The notes below the pieces were generated by a model that was not told where the DNA came from, did no database searches, and saw only the letters and a program-made list of their open reading frames with translations. Position numbers and translations under genes: made by a program. Below, piece after piece: positions 41,911 through 49,904 of a DNA stretch of 57,976 bases. This DNA is from Gemmatimonadota bacterium (GTDB lineage: Bacteria > Gemmatimonadota > Gemmatimonadetes > Palauibacterales > KS3-K002): NCBI GenBank assembly GCA_020344015.1, contig CP070812.1, positions 4,573,990 through 4,631,965 on the forward strand, read 5' to 3'. How positions within the stretch are numbered: the first letter of the stretch is position 1; each line of letters opens with the position of its first letter.

Positions 41911-44036
41911 GCACTAATGCCCGTTCCGAGGAGATGGAGCGTGCCGTAGCCGGTGCGAAGCAGATGCGATCGGGTGCGGCTCTTCTTTTGACAGCGGTCG
42001 CGTGTGCCGGGTGCGCGGCGCACGCGCCCGAGCTGATTGGCCCACCGCCCATCCCGCCGCGCAGCGGCCCCCTCGCCATCGATGTCGTCTACCCGGCAGA
42101 CAGCAGCTTCATCTCGGCCCGGGACTCCAACTTCATCTTCGGCTCGGTCGGCGACGGGAACGCACAGCTGACGATCAACGGCGAGCGCGTCCACGTCGAG
42201 CCGAACGGCGCCTTCATCGCCTGGCTGCCCGTTCCGGCGTCGCCGGAGGACACGCTAGCGCGGTATGAGCTTTCGGCGACTCTCGGGTCGCAACGTGCCC
42301 ATTCCGTTCGCACCGTGTTCCTGCCCCGGCCCCTCGTGCCGTTGCCGCGCGACTCGGCTGTCATCGACACCCGCAGCGTCGTTCCCGGCGGTGCCTGGTG
42401 GGTACAAGAGGGAGAGATCGTTCCCGTCCGCGTGCGCGCATCGCCCGGCGCACAGGTGCGCCTGCTGTTGCCCGACGGTGAAACGATCTCGCTCGTCGAA
42501 CTGAGTTCCGTGGAAGGGAGCAGCGCGGCGGCCAATTGGGCCTTCGGCCGCGTCCCGACAGCGGCCGCCGCGACGCCGGGAACCGGCATATACGAGGGTG
42601 AGCTGGCCGCGCGGGCGCCGCTGGGCCGTGGCATGTCGAGCCCGGATATCCCGCCGGGACCCGCAGGCCTATCCGACCTCACTCACTACTGCGCGCCGCC
42701 GCCCGACACCATGGCGGTCGGCGACAGCTTAACGGCCATAACGGACTCGACCGGGTTGCCGCTCATCGAGCGGCCCGCCGAGGCGGCGGGCGTTCCAACC
42801 GGCGAGGAAGAGGCACTGGCTGAAGCCGAGTTGCCCGCGGAGTGCGCGCTACTCGAGGTCATCGTCGCCGATGATACCGCACGTTCGCCACTGCCTCTCG
42901 ATCTCTGGGTCCTCGGGGGACGCGGACCGGTCGTCGAGCTGCGAGAAGAGCCGGCAGGGACGGGGCGCGACGGTTTCGTGATTGGCCGTGCCGGGCCAGG
43001 CGCCACGACCTACTGGCAGTGGACCGACGGAGTGCGCGGCCGTGTCAGCGGGCGACGCAACGAAACGGTACGCATCACCCTCGATGGGCAAACCGAAGCT
43101 TGGGTGGCGGCGGATGAGGTCGTCTGGTTGAGTGGCGCGTCGCTGCCCGAGCGCGCACGAGTCGGGACGGTGCGGTTCACTGGCGCTCCCGACCGGCTTC
43201 GCGTCAACGTCTCCATCGCTGAGCCCGTACCCTACAAAGTCGAGGTCGACGGCCAGCGTCTGACGCTTACTCTGTACGGCGCCTACTCGAACACCAACTG
43301 GCTGCAGTACGGTCCACACGAACCCTTCCTTGAAGCGGCTCGCTGGGAACAGGTCGCCTCCGACCGCTACCTGCTGCACATCGATCTCAGGCGACAGCCG
43401 TGGGGCTACCGCGCACGTTACCGGCGCGACGCTCTCTCCCTCGAGATCCGCAAGCCGCCGTCCATCGATCCGGAACGACCGCTCGCCGGTCGGACCGTTG
43501 TCGTAGATCCGGGTCACCCGCCGGCCGGTGCGACGGGGCCGACACGCCTCTACGAAGGCGAAGCCAACCTGGCCATCGCCTTCAAACTCAAGAGGCTGTT
43601 GGAAGAAGAAGGAGCCTACGTGATCTTGACGCGGGCCGACCGCAGCGTCGTGCGACTCTACGACCGCATAGACGTGGCCGACCTCCTGGATGCAGAGATA
43701 CTCGTCTCGATTCACAACAACGCGCTACCCGACGGCGTCAATCCCCTCGAGCGGCACGGCACGAGCGTCTACTACTTCCACCGCCATTCGCTCGACCTCG
43801 CCCGTGCAACCCAGGAGAACCTCCTGAAAACTATGGGCCTCCGCGATCTCGGCTTCGGCCGCGCTAGTCTCGCGCTCGTACGTCCGACCTGGATGCTCGC
43901 CGCGCTCACCGAGGGAGCGTTCATGATGATCCCGGATCAGGAGGCGGGCCTGAGGAGTCCTGCTTGGCAGGAGGCGTACGCGCGTGGCGTGCTCCTCGGC
44001 ATGCGCGAGTTCCTCGCGGCAGCCGCGGGTCGGTGA
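41907..44036 (+). CDS. N-acetylmuramoyl-L-alanine amidase, predicted lipoprotein
   Basis: About 709 residues. The GTG at 41907 continues the 4-nt overlap pattern of the operon; ATGs at 41934 and 41964 are alternatives, and the last would start directly at a lipoprotein signal (lipobox CAGC). After the signal come an Ig/FlgD-like region, a Pro/Ala-rich middle and an AMIN-like part (residues 440-520). The C-terminal zinc amidase_3 domain has VVDPGHPP, YEGEANLAI, VSIHNNALP and the catalytic glutamate in LTEGAF. It cuts the MurNAc-L-Ala bond in the periplasm, freeing stem peptides for recycling and aiding cell separation. Confidence 0.88.
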   Translation: MSTNARSEEMERAVAGAKQMRSGAALLLTAVACAGCAAHAPELIGPPPIPPRSGPLAIDVVYPADSSFISARDSNFIFGSVGDGNAQLTINGERVHVEPNGAFIAWLPVPASPEDTLARYELSATLGSQRAHSVRTVFLPRPLVPLPRDSAVIDTRSVVPGGAWWVQEGEIVPVRVRASPGAQVRLLLPDGETISLVELSSVEGSSAAANWAFGRVPTAAAATPGTGIYEGELAARAPLGRGMSSPDIPPGPAGLSDLTHYCAPPPDTMAVGDSLTAITDSTGLPLIERPAEAAGVPTGEEEALAEAELPAECALLEVIVADDTARSPLPLDLWVLGGRGPVVELREEPAGTGRDGFVIGRAGPGATTYWQWTDGVRGRVSGRRNETVRITLDGQTEAWVAADEVVWLSGASLPERARVGTVRFTGAPDRLRVNVSIAEPVPYKVEVDGQRLTLTLYGAYSNTNWLQYGPHEPFLEAARWEQVASDRYLLHIDLRRQPWGYRARYRRDALSLEIRKPPSIDPERPLAGRTVVVDPGHPPAGATGPTRLYEGEANLAIAFKLKRLLEEEGAYVILTRADRSVVRLYDRIDVADLLDAEILVSIHNNALPDGVNPLERHGTSVYYFHRHSLDLARATQENLLKTMGLRDLGFGRASLALVRPTWMLAALTEGAFMMIPDQEAGLRSPAWQEAYARGVLLGMREFLAAAAGR

Positions 44037-44041
44037 TCGGC

Positions 44042-44112
44042 GTGCGGTATGCGGTCTGCGGTATGCCGTGGCTCCGAGCTCCACCGCACACTGCATACTG
44101 CAGACCGCGCAC
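44042..44112. repeat. Intergenic palindrome of GCGGTATG words, family 3
   Basis: The left arm repeats GTGCGGTATGCGGTCTGCGG-type words (44042-44066). The right arm (44086-44112) reads GCACACTGCATACTGCAGAC then CGCGCAC, its rough reverse complement. About 19 nt separate the arms. It lies between the amidase stop and the TTG start of the carbonic anhydrase gene (19 nt away), the same position as family-2 copies relative to their genes. Confidence 0.7.
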
Positions 44113-44131
44113 CTATTGACGGGAGACGAAA

Positions 44132-44647
44132 TTGACCGAGCACCTGACGCCCACAATCCATCCCGATGCATTCATAGCCCCCAACGCCACCGTCCTCGGC
44201 TGGGTGACCGTGGCGCGCGAGGCGAGCATCTGGTTCGGCTGCGTCGTCAGGGGTGACATCGAGCCCATCACCATCGGCGAGCAGACCAACATCCAGGACA
44301 ATACCGTAGTCCACATCGATCCGGGCTTGCCCACCATCATCGGCGACCGCGTCGGTGTCGGCCATCGCTGCCTCATCCACGGCTGCGTCATCGAAGACGA
44401 GTGCCTTATCGGCATGGGCGCTACCGTACTTAACGGTGCCGTCATCGAGTCGGGCTCCGTCGTCGCCGCCGGCGCACTGATCACCGAGGGCACCAGGGTG
44501 CCTGCCGGGTCACTCGTCATGGGTGTGCCCGCCGAAGTCGTGCGCCCCGTCGATGATGAACTGCGCTCCCGAATCGAACGCACCTGGCGCGATTATCAGC
44601 GGCTGGCCCGTGCTCACAAAGCCGGCCGATTTCCGTCCGCTAAGTAG
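44132..44647 (+). CDS. Gamma-class carbonic anhydrase family protein
   Basis: 171 residues, a left-handed beta-helix of hexapeptide repeats (for example IGDRVGVGHRCLIHGCVI and LIGMGATVLNGAVIESG). The three zinc histidines are kept: one in NTVVHIDPG and two in GHRCLIHGC. Proteins of this group (YrdA/PaaY-like) trim as homotrimers; some hydrate CO2, others have lost activity. The TTG start at 44132 has GGGAGA 5-10 nt upstream. It stands apart from the recycling operon by a palindromic repeat. Confidence 0.88.
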   Translation: MTEHLTPTIHPDAFIAPNATVLGWVTVAREASIWFGCVVRGDIEPITIGEQTNIQDNTVVHIDPGLPTIIGDRVGVGHRCLIHGCVIEDECLIGMGATVLNGAVIESGSVVAAGALITEGTRVPAGSLVMGVPAEVVRPVDDELRSRIERTWRDYQRLARAHKAGRFPSAK

Positions 44648-44716
44648 TTGTCAATAAACAGGTTAGAGGGACAGGGCGGCCTGGCCGGTCCCCCCGGGTC
44701 GGGTGACCAAGAAACC

Positions 44717-44745
44717 TTGACCAAACCGCGACGGGGCCCTATATT
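44717..44745 (+). promoter_or_regulatory. Sigma-70-type promoter of nrdJ
   Basis: TTGACC at 44717-44722, a 17-nt spacer and TATATT at 44740-44745. The start of RNA should be near 44752, giving a long leader before the ATG at 44983. Confidence 0.65.
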
Positions 44746-44890
44746 TGGGGTCGCCGGTTGAACGCGGTACTACATATTGTGGGCAGTGACCCGTACCGGG
44801 ACGCGAGTGGCCTCCTCCCCCGCCACCAGCCAGGGGGCCAGAGCGAAATCAGGATCAACCCAACAGATAGAATAATCCGGGAGAAAGTTG

Positions 44891-44920
44891 GCGCGGCGGA
44901 CGCGCTCAGGCCTTTTATTT
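44891..44920 (+). promoter_or_regulatory. Possible attenuator hairpin in the nrdJ leader
   Basis: GCGCG (44891-44895) and CGCGC (44901-44905) form a stem with loop GCGGA, followed after a few bases by CCTTTTATTT. The hairpin-plus-T arrangement lies in the leader, 60-90 nt before the start codon, so it could stop transcription conditionally. The stem is short and the T-run is 6-7 nt away, so support is weak. Confidence 0.3.
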
Positions 44921-44982
44921 CCTTAAGCACGCACTGACAATTGCAGACTCAGGGACAGAGAGGGACGGAGAGATATCGTTCG

Positions 44983-47601
44983 ATGACGGCCACGGTCGCT
45001 GCTAAGGGTAGGGAAATCGAGCTGCCGGTGGCGCCACCGGCGGGTCTGCCCGATCCCGATCTGAGCGAGAACGCCATCACGGTGCTGGAGCGCCGCTACC
45101 TGGTGAAGGACGACGAACTGCGTCCTATCGAGACGCCGAGGGAGCTGTTCTGGCGGGTGGCGCGGGCGGTGGCGGCGGTCGATTTGCAGTACGGAGCGAG
45201 CGGAGCGGAGGCGCAGCAGTCAGCGGAGCGGTTTTATCACATTATGGCCGACGGGCAGTTCGAGCCGAACTCGCCGACGTTGATGAACGCGGGTCGTCCG
45301 TTGGGCCAGCTTTCAGCCTGTTTCGTGTTGCCGGTGGAGGATTCGCTGGAGGGGATCTATACGACGCTGCGGAACATGGCGCTGATTCATCAGTCCGGGG
45401 GCGGCACCGGGTTCGGGTTTTCGCGGCTCCGGCCCAGCGGGGATGTGGTGAGGTCGACGATGGGTGTCGCCTCCGGACCGGTATCCTTCATGGAAGTCTA
45501 CGACGCGTCGACGGAGGCGGTAAAGCAGGGTGGTACGCGGCGCGGGGCGAACATGGGGATCCTGCGGGTAGACCACCCGGATATTTTGAATTTCATCGCC
45601 TGCAAGAGCGACAACACCCGGGTCACGAACTTTAACATCTCGGTAGCCGTGACCGACGAGTTCATGCGCGCGGTGCAGGCGGATGACGAGTATGACCTAG
45701 TCAGCCCGCGGAACGGGGAAGTAGTGGCTCGACAGCGAGCCCGGGATGTGTTCGACGAGATCGTCGAGGGAGCGTGGGCCAACGGCGAGCCTGGCGTCTT
45801 TTTCGTCGATCAGGCCAACTACTACAACCCGGTTCCGCATCTGGGCTCCTACGAGGCGACGAATCCATGCGGCGAACAGCCGCTTTTGCCCTTCGACGTG
45901 TGCAACCTGGGATCGATCAACTTGGGTGCCTTCGTCAAGGAAGGGATTGTGGATTGGGATGGGCTGCGCCAGGCGGTCCACACGTCGACGCATTTCCTCG
46001 ACAACGTGATCGATGCGAACCGATACCCGCTTCCGGAGATCACCGACCTGGCGCAGCGAATTAGGCGGATCGGCCTCGGCCTGATGGGCTGGGCCGACAT
46101 GTTGGTGCGGCTCGAGATCCCGTACGGCTCGGATGAGTCGTTGGAGCTGGCCGAGCGCGTCATGCAGTTCGTTGACGAGGAGGCGAAGGTCGAGTCGGAG
46201 CGGTTGGCAGCGCTACGCGGCGTCTTTCCTGAGTGGGAGCGTTCGATCTGGGGGCCCGACGCGACGTGTGCGCGTGCCGCGGGCGGCAACAGGGTGCGTG
46301 CGGAGCGCCGTCTGCGCAACTGTAATCTGACGACCGTCGCACCGACGGGGACGATCTCGATCATCGCGGGATGCTCGGGCGGCATCGAGCCGCTGTTCGC
46401 GGTGGCGTTCATGCGGAATCAGGCGGGCACTTTGATGCCCGATGTCAACGACGATTTTGTGGCCCTCGCACGTCGGCAGGGGTGGTACTCGGATCAACTT
46501 ATGGAGCGGATCGCGTGCGAGGGCCACATTCATTTCGATGAGGTTCCGGAGCAGGTGCGAGAGGTGTTCGTTACCGCGCACGACGTGTCTCCGGAGCGGC
46601 ATGTCCGGATGCAGGCGGCGTTCCAAAGATACGTGGACAGCGCCATATCGAAGACCTGCAACTTCCCGGCCGCGGCGAGTCCCGGTTACGTCCGTGCCAT
46701 CTACGAGCTGGCCTACGAGCTCGGCTGCAAGGGCGTGACCGTCTATCGCGACGGCTCCCGGGAAGGCCAGGTGTTGTCCACGGGCAAGACGGCAGAGGCG
46801 GTTGTGAATTCATTCGGCAACGTCAAAAACATGAGCTCGGTCTCAGAGGTTGGGCGGAAGGGCGAAGACGTGGCAGGGGATGCTGGAGTCGCCTCTGAGG
46901 CCGAGCTTGGCAGTTTGGAGCAGGCGGCCGAGAACCAGCAGCTGCGGGCCGAGCTCGAGTTGCTGGCGAAGGACAACGAACGGCTGAAGCGTGAGTTGTC
47001 CGCGAAACAGGGCGAGCTCATGGGCAAGCCGTTCGTGCGCGAGCGGCCCGATAAGCTGCGGGGCGTCACGCGGAAGATGCTGTCACCGCTGGGCACGCTC
47101 TACGTGACGATCAACGAGGACGAGAAGGGCCGGCCTTTCGAGGTCTTCACCACGCTGGGCAAGGCCGGTGGTGCCGCGATGGCCGACGCCGAGGCGATCA
47201 GTCGGTTGATCTCACTGGCGCTGCGCAGCGGTGTTCCGCTCAGCACGATCAGCAAGCAGCTGCGCGGCATTTCCTGCGACCGGGCGGTGGGGTTCGGTGC
47301 CAAGAAGATCCTCTCGGTCCCCGACGCCGTCGCCTTGGCCATCGAGGAGTACTTGGTCGAGAAGGAAGGCGAACAGCAGGTGCTGCCGCTCACAGATCCG
47401 CAGACCGGCTCGAAGGGTAACGGCGGCACCCAGAGCGCCGAGCCACCCAAGATAGGCCGGGGTCTCTTCGACGACCCAACCAAGCACTTCGGCCGGGACA
47501 TCAAGGCATTCATCGAGACCTGTCCCGACTGCGGGTTTTCGCTCCAGTTCGCCGAGGGGTGCATGAAGTGCACCGCCTGTGGCTACTCGGAGTGCGGCTA
47601 A
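44983..47601 (+). CDS. nrdJ: Adenosylcobalamin-dependent (class II) ribonucleotide reductase
   Basis: 872 residues. The catalytic barrel shows SPTLMNAGRPLGQLSACFVLP (split motif with one redox Cys), ATNPCGEQPLLPFDVCNLGSINL with the thiyl cysteine NPCGE, and APTGTISIIAGCSGGIEP. The end carries a TSCPD domain and a zinc/redox ribbon CPDCGF...CMKCTACGYSEC. The enzyme makes deoxyribonucleotides without oxygen, using B12. A coiled-coil-like helix of about 45 residues (LEQAAENQQLRAELELLAKD onwards) links the barrel to the TSCPD domain. I chose the ATG at 44983; a TTG at 44941 would add 14 residues. A long leader precedes it and a strong terminator follows. Confidence 0.95.
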   Translation: MTATVAAKGREIELPVAPPAGLPDPDLSENAITVLERRYLVKDDELRPIETPRELFWRVARAVAAVDLQYGASGAEAQQSAERFYHIMADGQFEPNSPTLMNAGRPLGQLSACFVLPVEDSLEGIYTTLRNMALIHQSGGGTGFGFSRLRPSGDVVRSTMGVASGPVSFMEVYDASTEAVKQGGTRRGANMGILRVDHPDILNFIACKSDNTRVTNFNISVAVTDEFMRAVQADDEYDLVSPRNGEVVARQRARDVFDEIVEGAWANGEPGVFFVDQANYYNPVPHLGSYEATNPCGEQPLLPFDVCNLGSINLGAFVKEGIVDWDGLRQAVHTSTHFLDNVIDANRYPLPEITDLAQRIRRIGLGLMGWADMLVRLEIPYGSDESLELAERVMQFVDEEAKVESERLAALRGVFPEWERSIWGPDATCARAAGGNRVRAERRLRNCNLTTVAPTGTISIIAGCSGGIEPLFAVAFMRNQAGTLMPDVNDDFVALARRQGWYSDQLMERIACEGHIHFDEVPEQVREVFVTAHDVSPERHVRMQAAFQRYVDSAISKTCNFPAAASPGYVRAIYELAYELGCKGVTVYRDGSREGQVLSTGKTAEAVVNSFGNVKNMSSVSEVGRKGEDVAGDAGVASEAELGSLEQAAENQQLRAELELLAKDNERLKRELSAKQGELMGKPFVRERPDKLRGVTRKMLSPLGTLYVTINEDEKGRPFEVFTTLGKAGGAAMADAEAISRLISLALRSGVPLSTISKQLRGISCDRAVGFGAKKILSVPDAVALAIEEYLVEKEGEQQVLPLTDPQTGSKGNGGTQSAEPPKIGRGLFDDPTKHFGRDIKAFIETCPDCGFSLQFAEGCMKCTACGYSECG

Positions 47602-47634
47602 CCGATAGCAGTCCCCCACCGTTGTCCGGCCAAT

Positions 47635-47658
47635 AAGGGCGCCCAGCTGGGCGCCCTT
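47635..47658. terminator. Perfect 24-bp palindrome after nrdJ
   Basis: AAGGGCGCCCAG (47635-47646) and CTGGGCGCCCTT (47647-47658) are exact complements, forming a stem of 10 bp with an AGCT loop. CCCCTTG follows. The position, 34 nt after the nrdJ stop, supports a terminator although the T-run is weak. Confidence 0.65.
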
Positions 47659-47667
47659 CCCCTTGAT

Positions 47668-47850
47668 GGGAGTTCGGGATTCAGGGATTCGGGGAATCGG
47701 GGATTCTGGGATCGGGAGTGAAGAATCCGTGGAATCCGTGGCATCCGTGGCATTCGCGAATCCGGGAATCCCCAGTTCCCCTATACTACGGATTCCACAT
47801 TCCCAGTCCCAAACGCCCTAACACCTCATTCCCGAATTCCCGAATTCCCA
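47668..47850. repeat. Intergenic palindromic word repeat, family 1, copy B
   Basis: Left part: GGGATTC/GGGGAATC words (47676-47708), then four near-identical AATCCGTGG/CATCCGTGG units (47724-47755). Right part: reverse-complement words GGAATCCCC, GGATTCCA and CCCGAATTCCCGAATTCCC (47764-47849). It shares 18 exact bases with copy A (13761-13778), ends with the same CCCAAC and lies in the same direction before a sigma-factor gene. It takes up about half of the 353-nt gap between nrdJ and that gene. Confidence 0.8.
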
Positions 47851-47857
47851 ACAAGCT

Positions 47858-47880
47858 GAAACTTCTCTGCTTCCCTCGTT
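47858..47880 (+). promoter_or_regulatory. Candidate promoter of the second sigma operon
   Basis: GAAACTT at 47858-47864 and CGTT at 47877-47880. The wording TGAAACTTCTCT...CGTTG resembles TGAACCTTTTCT...CGTTG before the first ECF operon (13858-13884), though the spacing is 2 nt shorter. The start codon is 75 nt downstream. Confidence 0.25.
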
Positions 47881-47954
47881 GTTCTCTTGTTGTAGGTGGA
47901 AAGGCGCCCATTCGGGCCTCGAACCAGGCGATCCAGCAAGCGAGGTCAAACCAC

Positions 47955-48506
47955 ATGGCGCGGGCATTCGAAGAGCTGATCGGAACTCATCTGGACGATC
48001 TGTACTCGGCCGCCCTCTGTTTCACGCTCGATGAGGGCCGGGCCGAAGAGCTGGTCCAGGAAGCGTCGATCCGCGCCTTCCACGAGTACCCGTACAGGCA
48101 GCATGACGCTGACTTTCGGCTCCTGATGTTGGGGGCCCTGGTGTCGACTTTCTTGCAGAGGCAGCGGCGCCAGGGTCGCGACCCATTGGCGCCACACGGT
48201 GGGCTATACGACGAGACGGTGCGCAGCACGGAGTGGACACCGATCGAGCCGTTTCCCGAGGTCGGCTCGCCGGGTTACCGGGTGCTGCTCGATTGGTTTT
48301 CCCGTGTCTGGGCACAGCTGGATGATGGTGACCGGTTGGTCCTCTGGCTGGCGGACGTGGAGCGACTGAGGCACCGACGGGTCGCCGAGATGACCGGTCT
48401 CGACCTGGAAGAGGTGCGGGCACGACACTATCGAGCCCGACGCAGCCTGAGTCGGAGCGCGGAGCGCGAGCTGGGCCGCCGGGCAAGCGGAGGTGCAAAG
48501 GTCTGA
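47955..48506 (+). CDS. Divergent ECF-like sigma factor
   Basis: 183 residues. Region 2 is recognisable but weak (LDDLYSAALCFTLDEGRAEELVQEASIRAFHEY), and region 4 reads RHRRVAEMTGLDLEEVRARHYRARRSLSRS. The acidic linker between them is long. It is paired with a transmembrane zinc anti-sigma factor whose start overlaps this stop by 1 nt. The ATG at 47955 has GCGAGG about 10 nt upstream; the frame is open farther up but there it runs through the palindromic repeat. Its targets are unknown. Confidence 0.78.
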   Translation: MARAFEELIGTHLDDLYSAALCFTLDEGRAEELVQEASIRAFHEYPYRQHDADFRLLMLGALVSTFLQRQRRQGRDPLAPHGGLYDETVRSTEWTPIEPFPEVGSPGYRVLLDWFSRVWAQLDDGDRLVLWLADVERLRHRRVAEMTGLDLEEVRARHYRARRSLSRSAERELGRRASGGAKV

Positions 48507-49315
48507 TGGTGGAATGCCGCGAAGTTCGTAGGACGCTCTGGCCCGCCGACGGTCTGCGCGTCGGCGACGCCGAGGTCGAGGCGGCGCTCGCACACGCCGA
48601 GGAGTGCGTGTTGTGCTCCGAGTTCCTCGAGGAGGACCGGCGCGTGGCGCAGCTCATCCGCGAAAGCGTGCCGCGAGTGCGGGCGCCGCGCGAACTGAGG
48701 GAGCGGCTCTACACGGCGCTGGCGCGTGAGCGTTCCGGTTCGCCGACCTCGCCTGGGGTCAGGCGTCGGCTGCGGCGGCAGTGGGCCGTGGCCGCCGTTC
48801 TGGTAACGGCCCTCGCCATCGGCTTGGCCGGTACCTGGCTGGCCGGCAGCAACGGTGGCGCCCCGGTGGCCTCCGCCTTTGCGGAAGACTACCTGCGGCG
48901 CGTGGTCGAGCAGGACGAACTGCGGACCGCGGATCGGCAGGAGATAGCGTCGTTTTTTGCCCGTGAGCTGGGTGTCGCGACGCCGCCGCCCAGTGTCCCC
49001 GAGTTCAAAGTACACCGCGCGACGATCTGCCTGATGAGCGGTCGCCGTGGTGGCGTAGTCGAGTACGAGAGCCGCGGCCGTCAGCTCTCGTATTACCTCA
49101 TCCCGCTCGAGGGTGAAGCGACCGTCGAGTCGTCGGGCGTCGACGCCAGCACGATCGAGCAGGCGTCGAGCGAGCCCGGCCTGAGCAGAGAGCGCGGCCT
49201 TGGGGTGGCGACCTGGTGGGACAACGGGCATCAGCACGCGTTGGTGGGTAACCTGCCGGCGGAGGAGCTGAAGCGGCTCGCACCCCTTTTCGCCTGCCCC
49301 TCGTCACGTCTCTAG
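48506..49315 (+). CDS. Transmembrane anti-sigma factor with zinc motif
   Basis: 269 residues. The cytoplasmic N terminus has a ZAS-type motif: C4, H30, C34 and C37 (HAEECVLC). One membrane helix lies at about residues 92-112 after an arginine-rich stretch. The outer part (115-269) is an unrecognised folded domain, possibly the sensor that receives the extracytoplasmic signal; it has two further cysteines (TICLM and FACPS). Membrane anti-sigma factors usually release sigma by regulated proteolysis. Co-transcribed with the sigma gene just before it. Confidence 0.78.
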   Translation: MVECREVRRTLWPADGLRVGDAEVEAALAHAEECVLCSEFLEEDRRVAQLIRESVPRVRAPRELRERLYTALARERSGSPTSPGVRRRLRRQWAVAAVLVTALAIGLAGTWLAGSNGGAPVASAFAEDYLRRVVEQDELRTADRQEIASFFARELGVATPPPSVPEFKVHRATICLMSGRRGGVVEYESRGRQLSYYLIPLEGEATVESSGVDASTIEQASSEPGLSRERGLGVATWWDNGHQHALVGNLPAEELKRLAPLFACPSSRL

Positions 49316-49388
49316 CCTAGCCGCCCACCCGCCCACTACTTTACCGCCGCACCACAACGGACGTTAACAGCGGACCGGAGGGGCGGTC

Positions 49389-49862
49389 TTGAGCGCTGGC
49401 TCGGGAGTCATCACATCGCTACAGATCTGTCCGGGCCATGGCCTGACCATGCGCCGCGTGGAACCAGCGGTCTTCGTCGCCGACCTGGGGCTCGAGGGCT
49501 GCCGACACGCCAGGCCGAAGAGCCGGCGGCAGGTGCTGCTCATCGAGGAGGAGACGCTCGCATGGCTCGGGCTCGAGACGGCCACCCTCAAAGAAAACGT
49601 CACCACCCGGGGCATCGATCTGACATCCCTCCCTGACGACACACGCCTCCTGCTCGGTGACGAGGTGGAGCTGTGGGTCACCGGGCCGTGTCATCCCTGT
49701 GACTTGATGGACGAGATACGGGACGGCCTGAAAGAGGAACTGCGGGGCAGGCGCGGGGTGCTCGCCTGGGTGAAGACGGGTGGTCGGGTCAGGGTCGGAG
49801 ATCGGATAGAGGCAAGGTCGCCGGCAGAGTCCACACGCGATGACCCAGAAGGTATAAGGTAA
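49389..49862 (+). CDS. MOSC-domain protein
   Basis: 157 residues, a stand-alone MOSC domain (Moco sulfurase C-terminal-like). LEGCRHARPKSRRQVLLIEEETL and LKENVTTRGIDLTSL lead to the conserved cysteine in GPCHPCDLM. Such proteins bind or modify the molybdenum cofactor or carry sulfur; a client could be the molybdopterin oxidoreductase at 1057. The TTG start at 49389 has GGAGGGG about 6-12 nt upstream. No Moco synthesis genes are adjacent. Confidence 0.88.
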   Translation: MSAGSGVITSLQICPGHGLTMRRVEPAVFVADLGLEGCRHARPKSRRQVLLIEEETLAWLGLETATLKENVTTRGIDLTSLPDDTRLLLGDEVELWVTGPCHPCDLMDEIRDGLKEELRGRRGVLAWVKTGGRVRVGDRIEARSPAESTRDDPEGIR

Positions 49863-49904
49863 CGAGCGTAAGACACCCTCACATTTGGAATGCGATGAGA
49901 AGAG

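Larger units (their letters stand above)
44648..44982 (+). other. 335-nt intergenic region: promoter and structured leader of nrdJ
   Basis: It holds a strong promoter (44717-44745) and a leader of about 230 nt. In the leader, CGGTAC (44765-44770) pairs with GTACCG (44793-44798), GTGGC near 44807 pairs with GCCAC near 44821, and a GC stem at 44891-44905 is followed by a T-rich stretch. The canonical B12-riboswitch boxes expected for a cobalamin-dependent enzyme gene were not found. Confidence 0.5.

Noticed and set aside
44746..44982. B12 (cobalamin) riboswitch before nrdJ
   Set aside because: The expected boxes (the GCCACTG-like and the AGCC...GGAGACC-like B12 box in order) were not found; only generic stems are visible.
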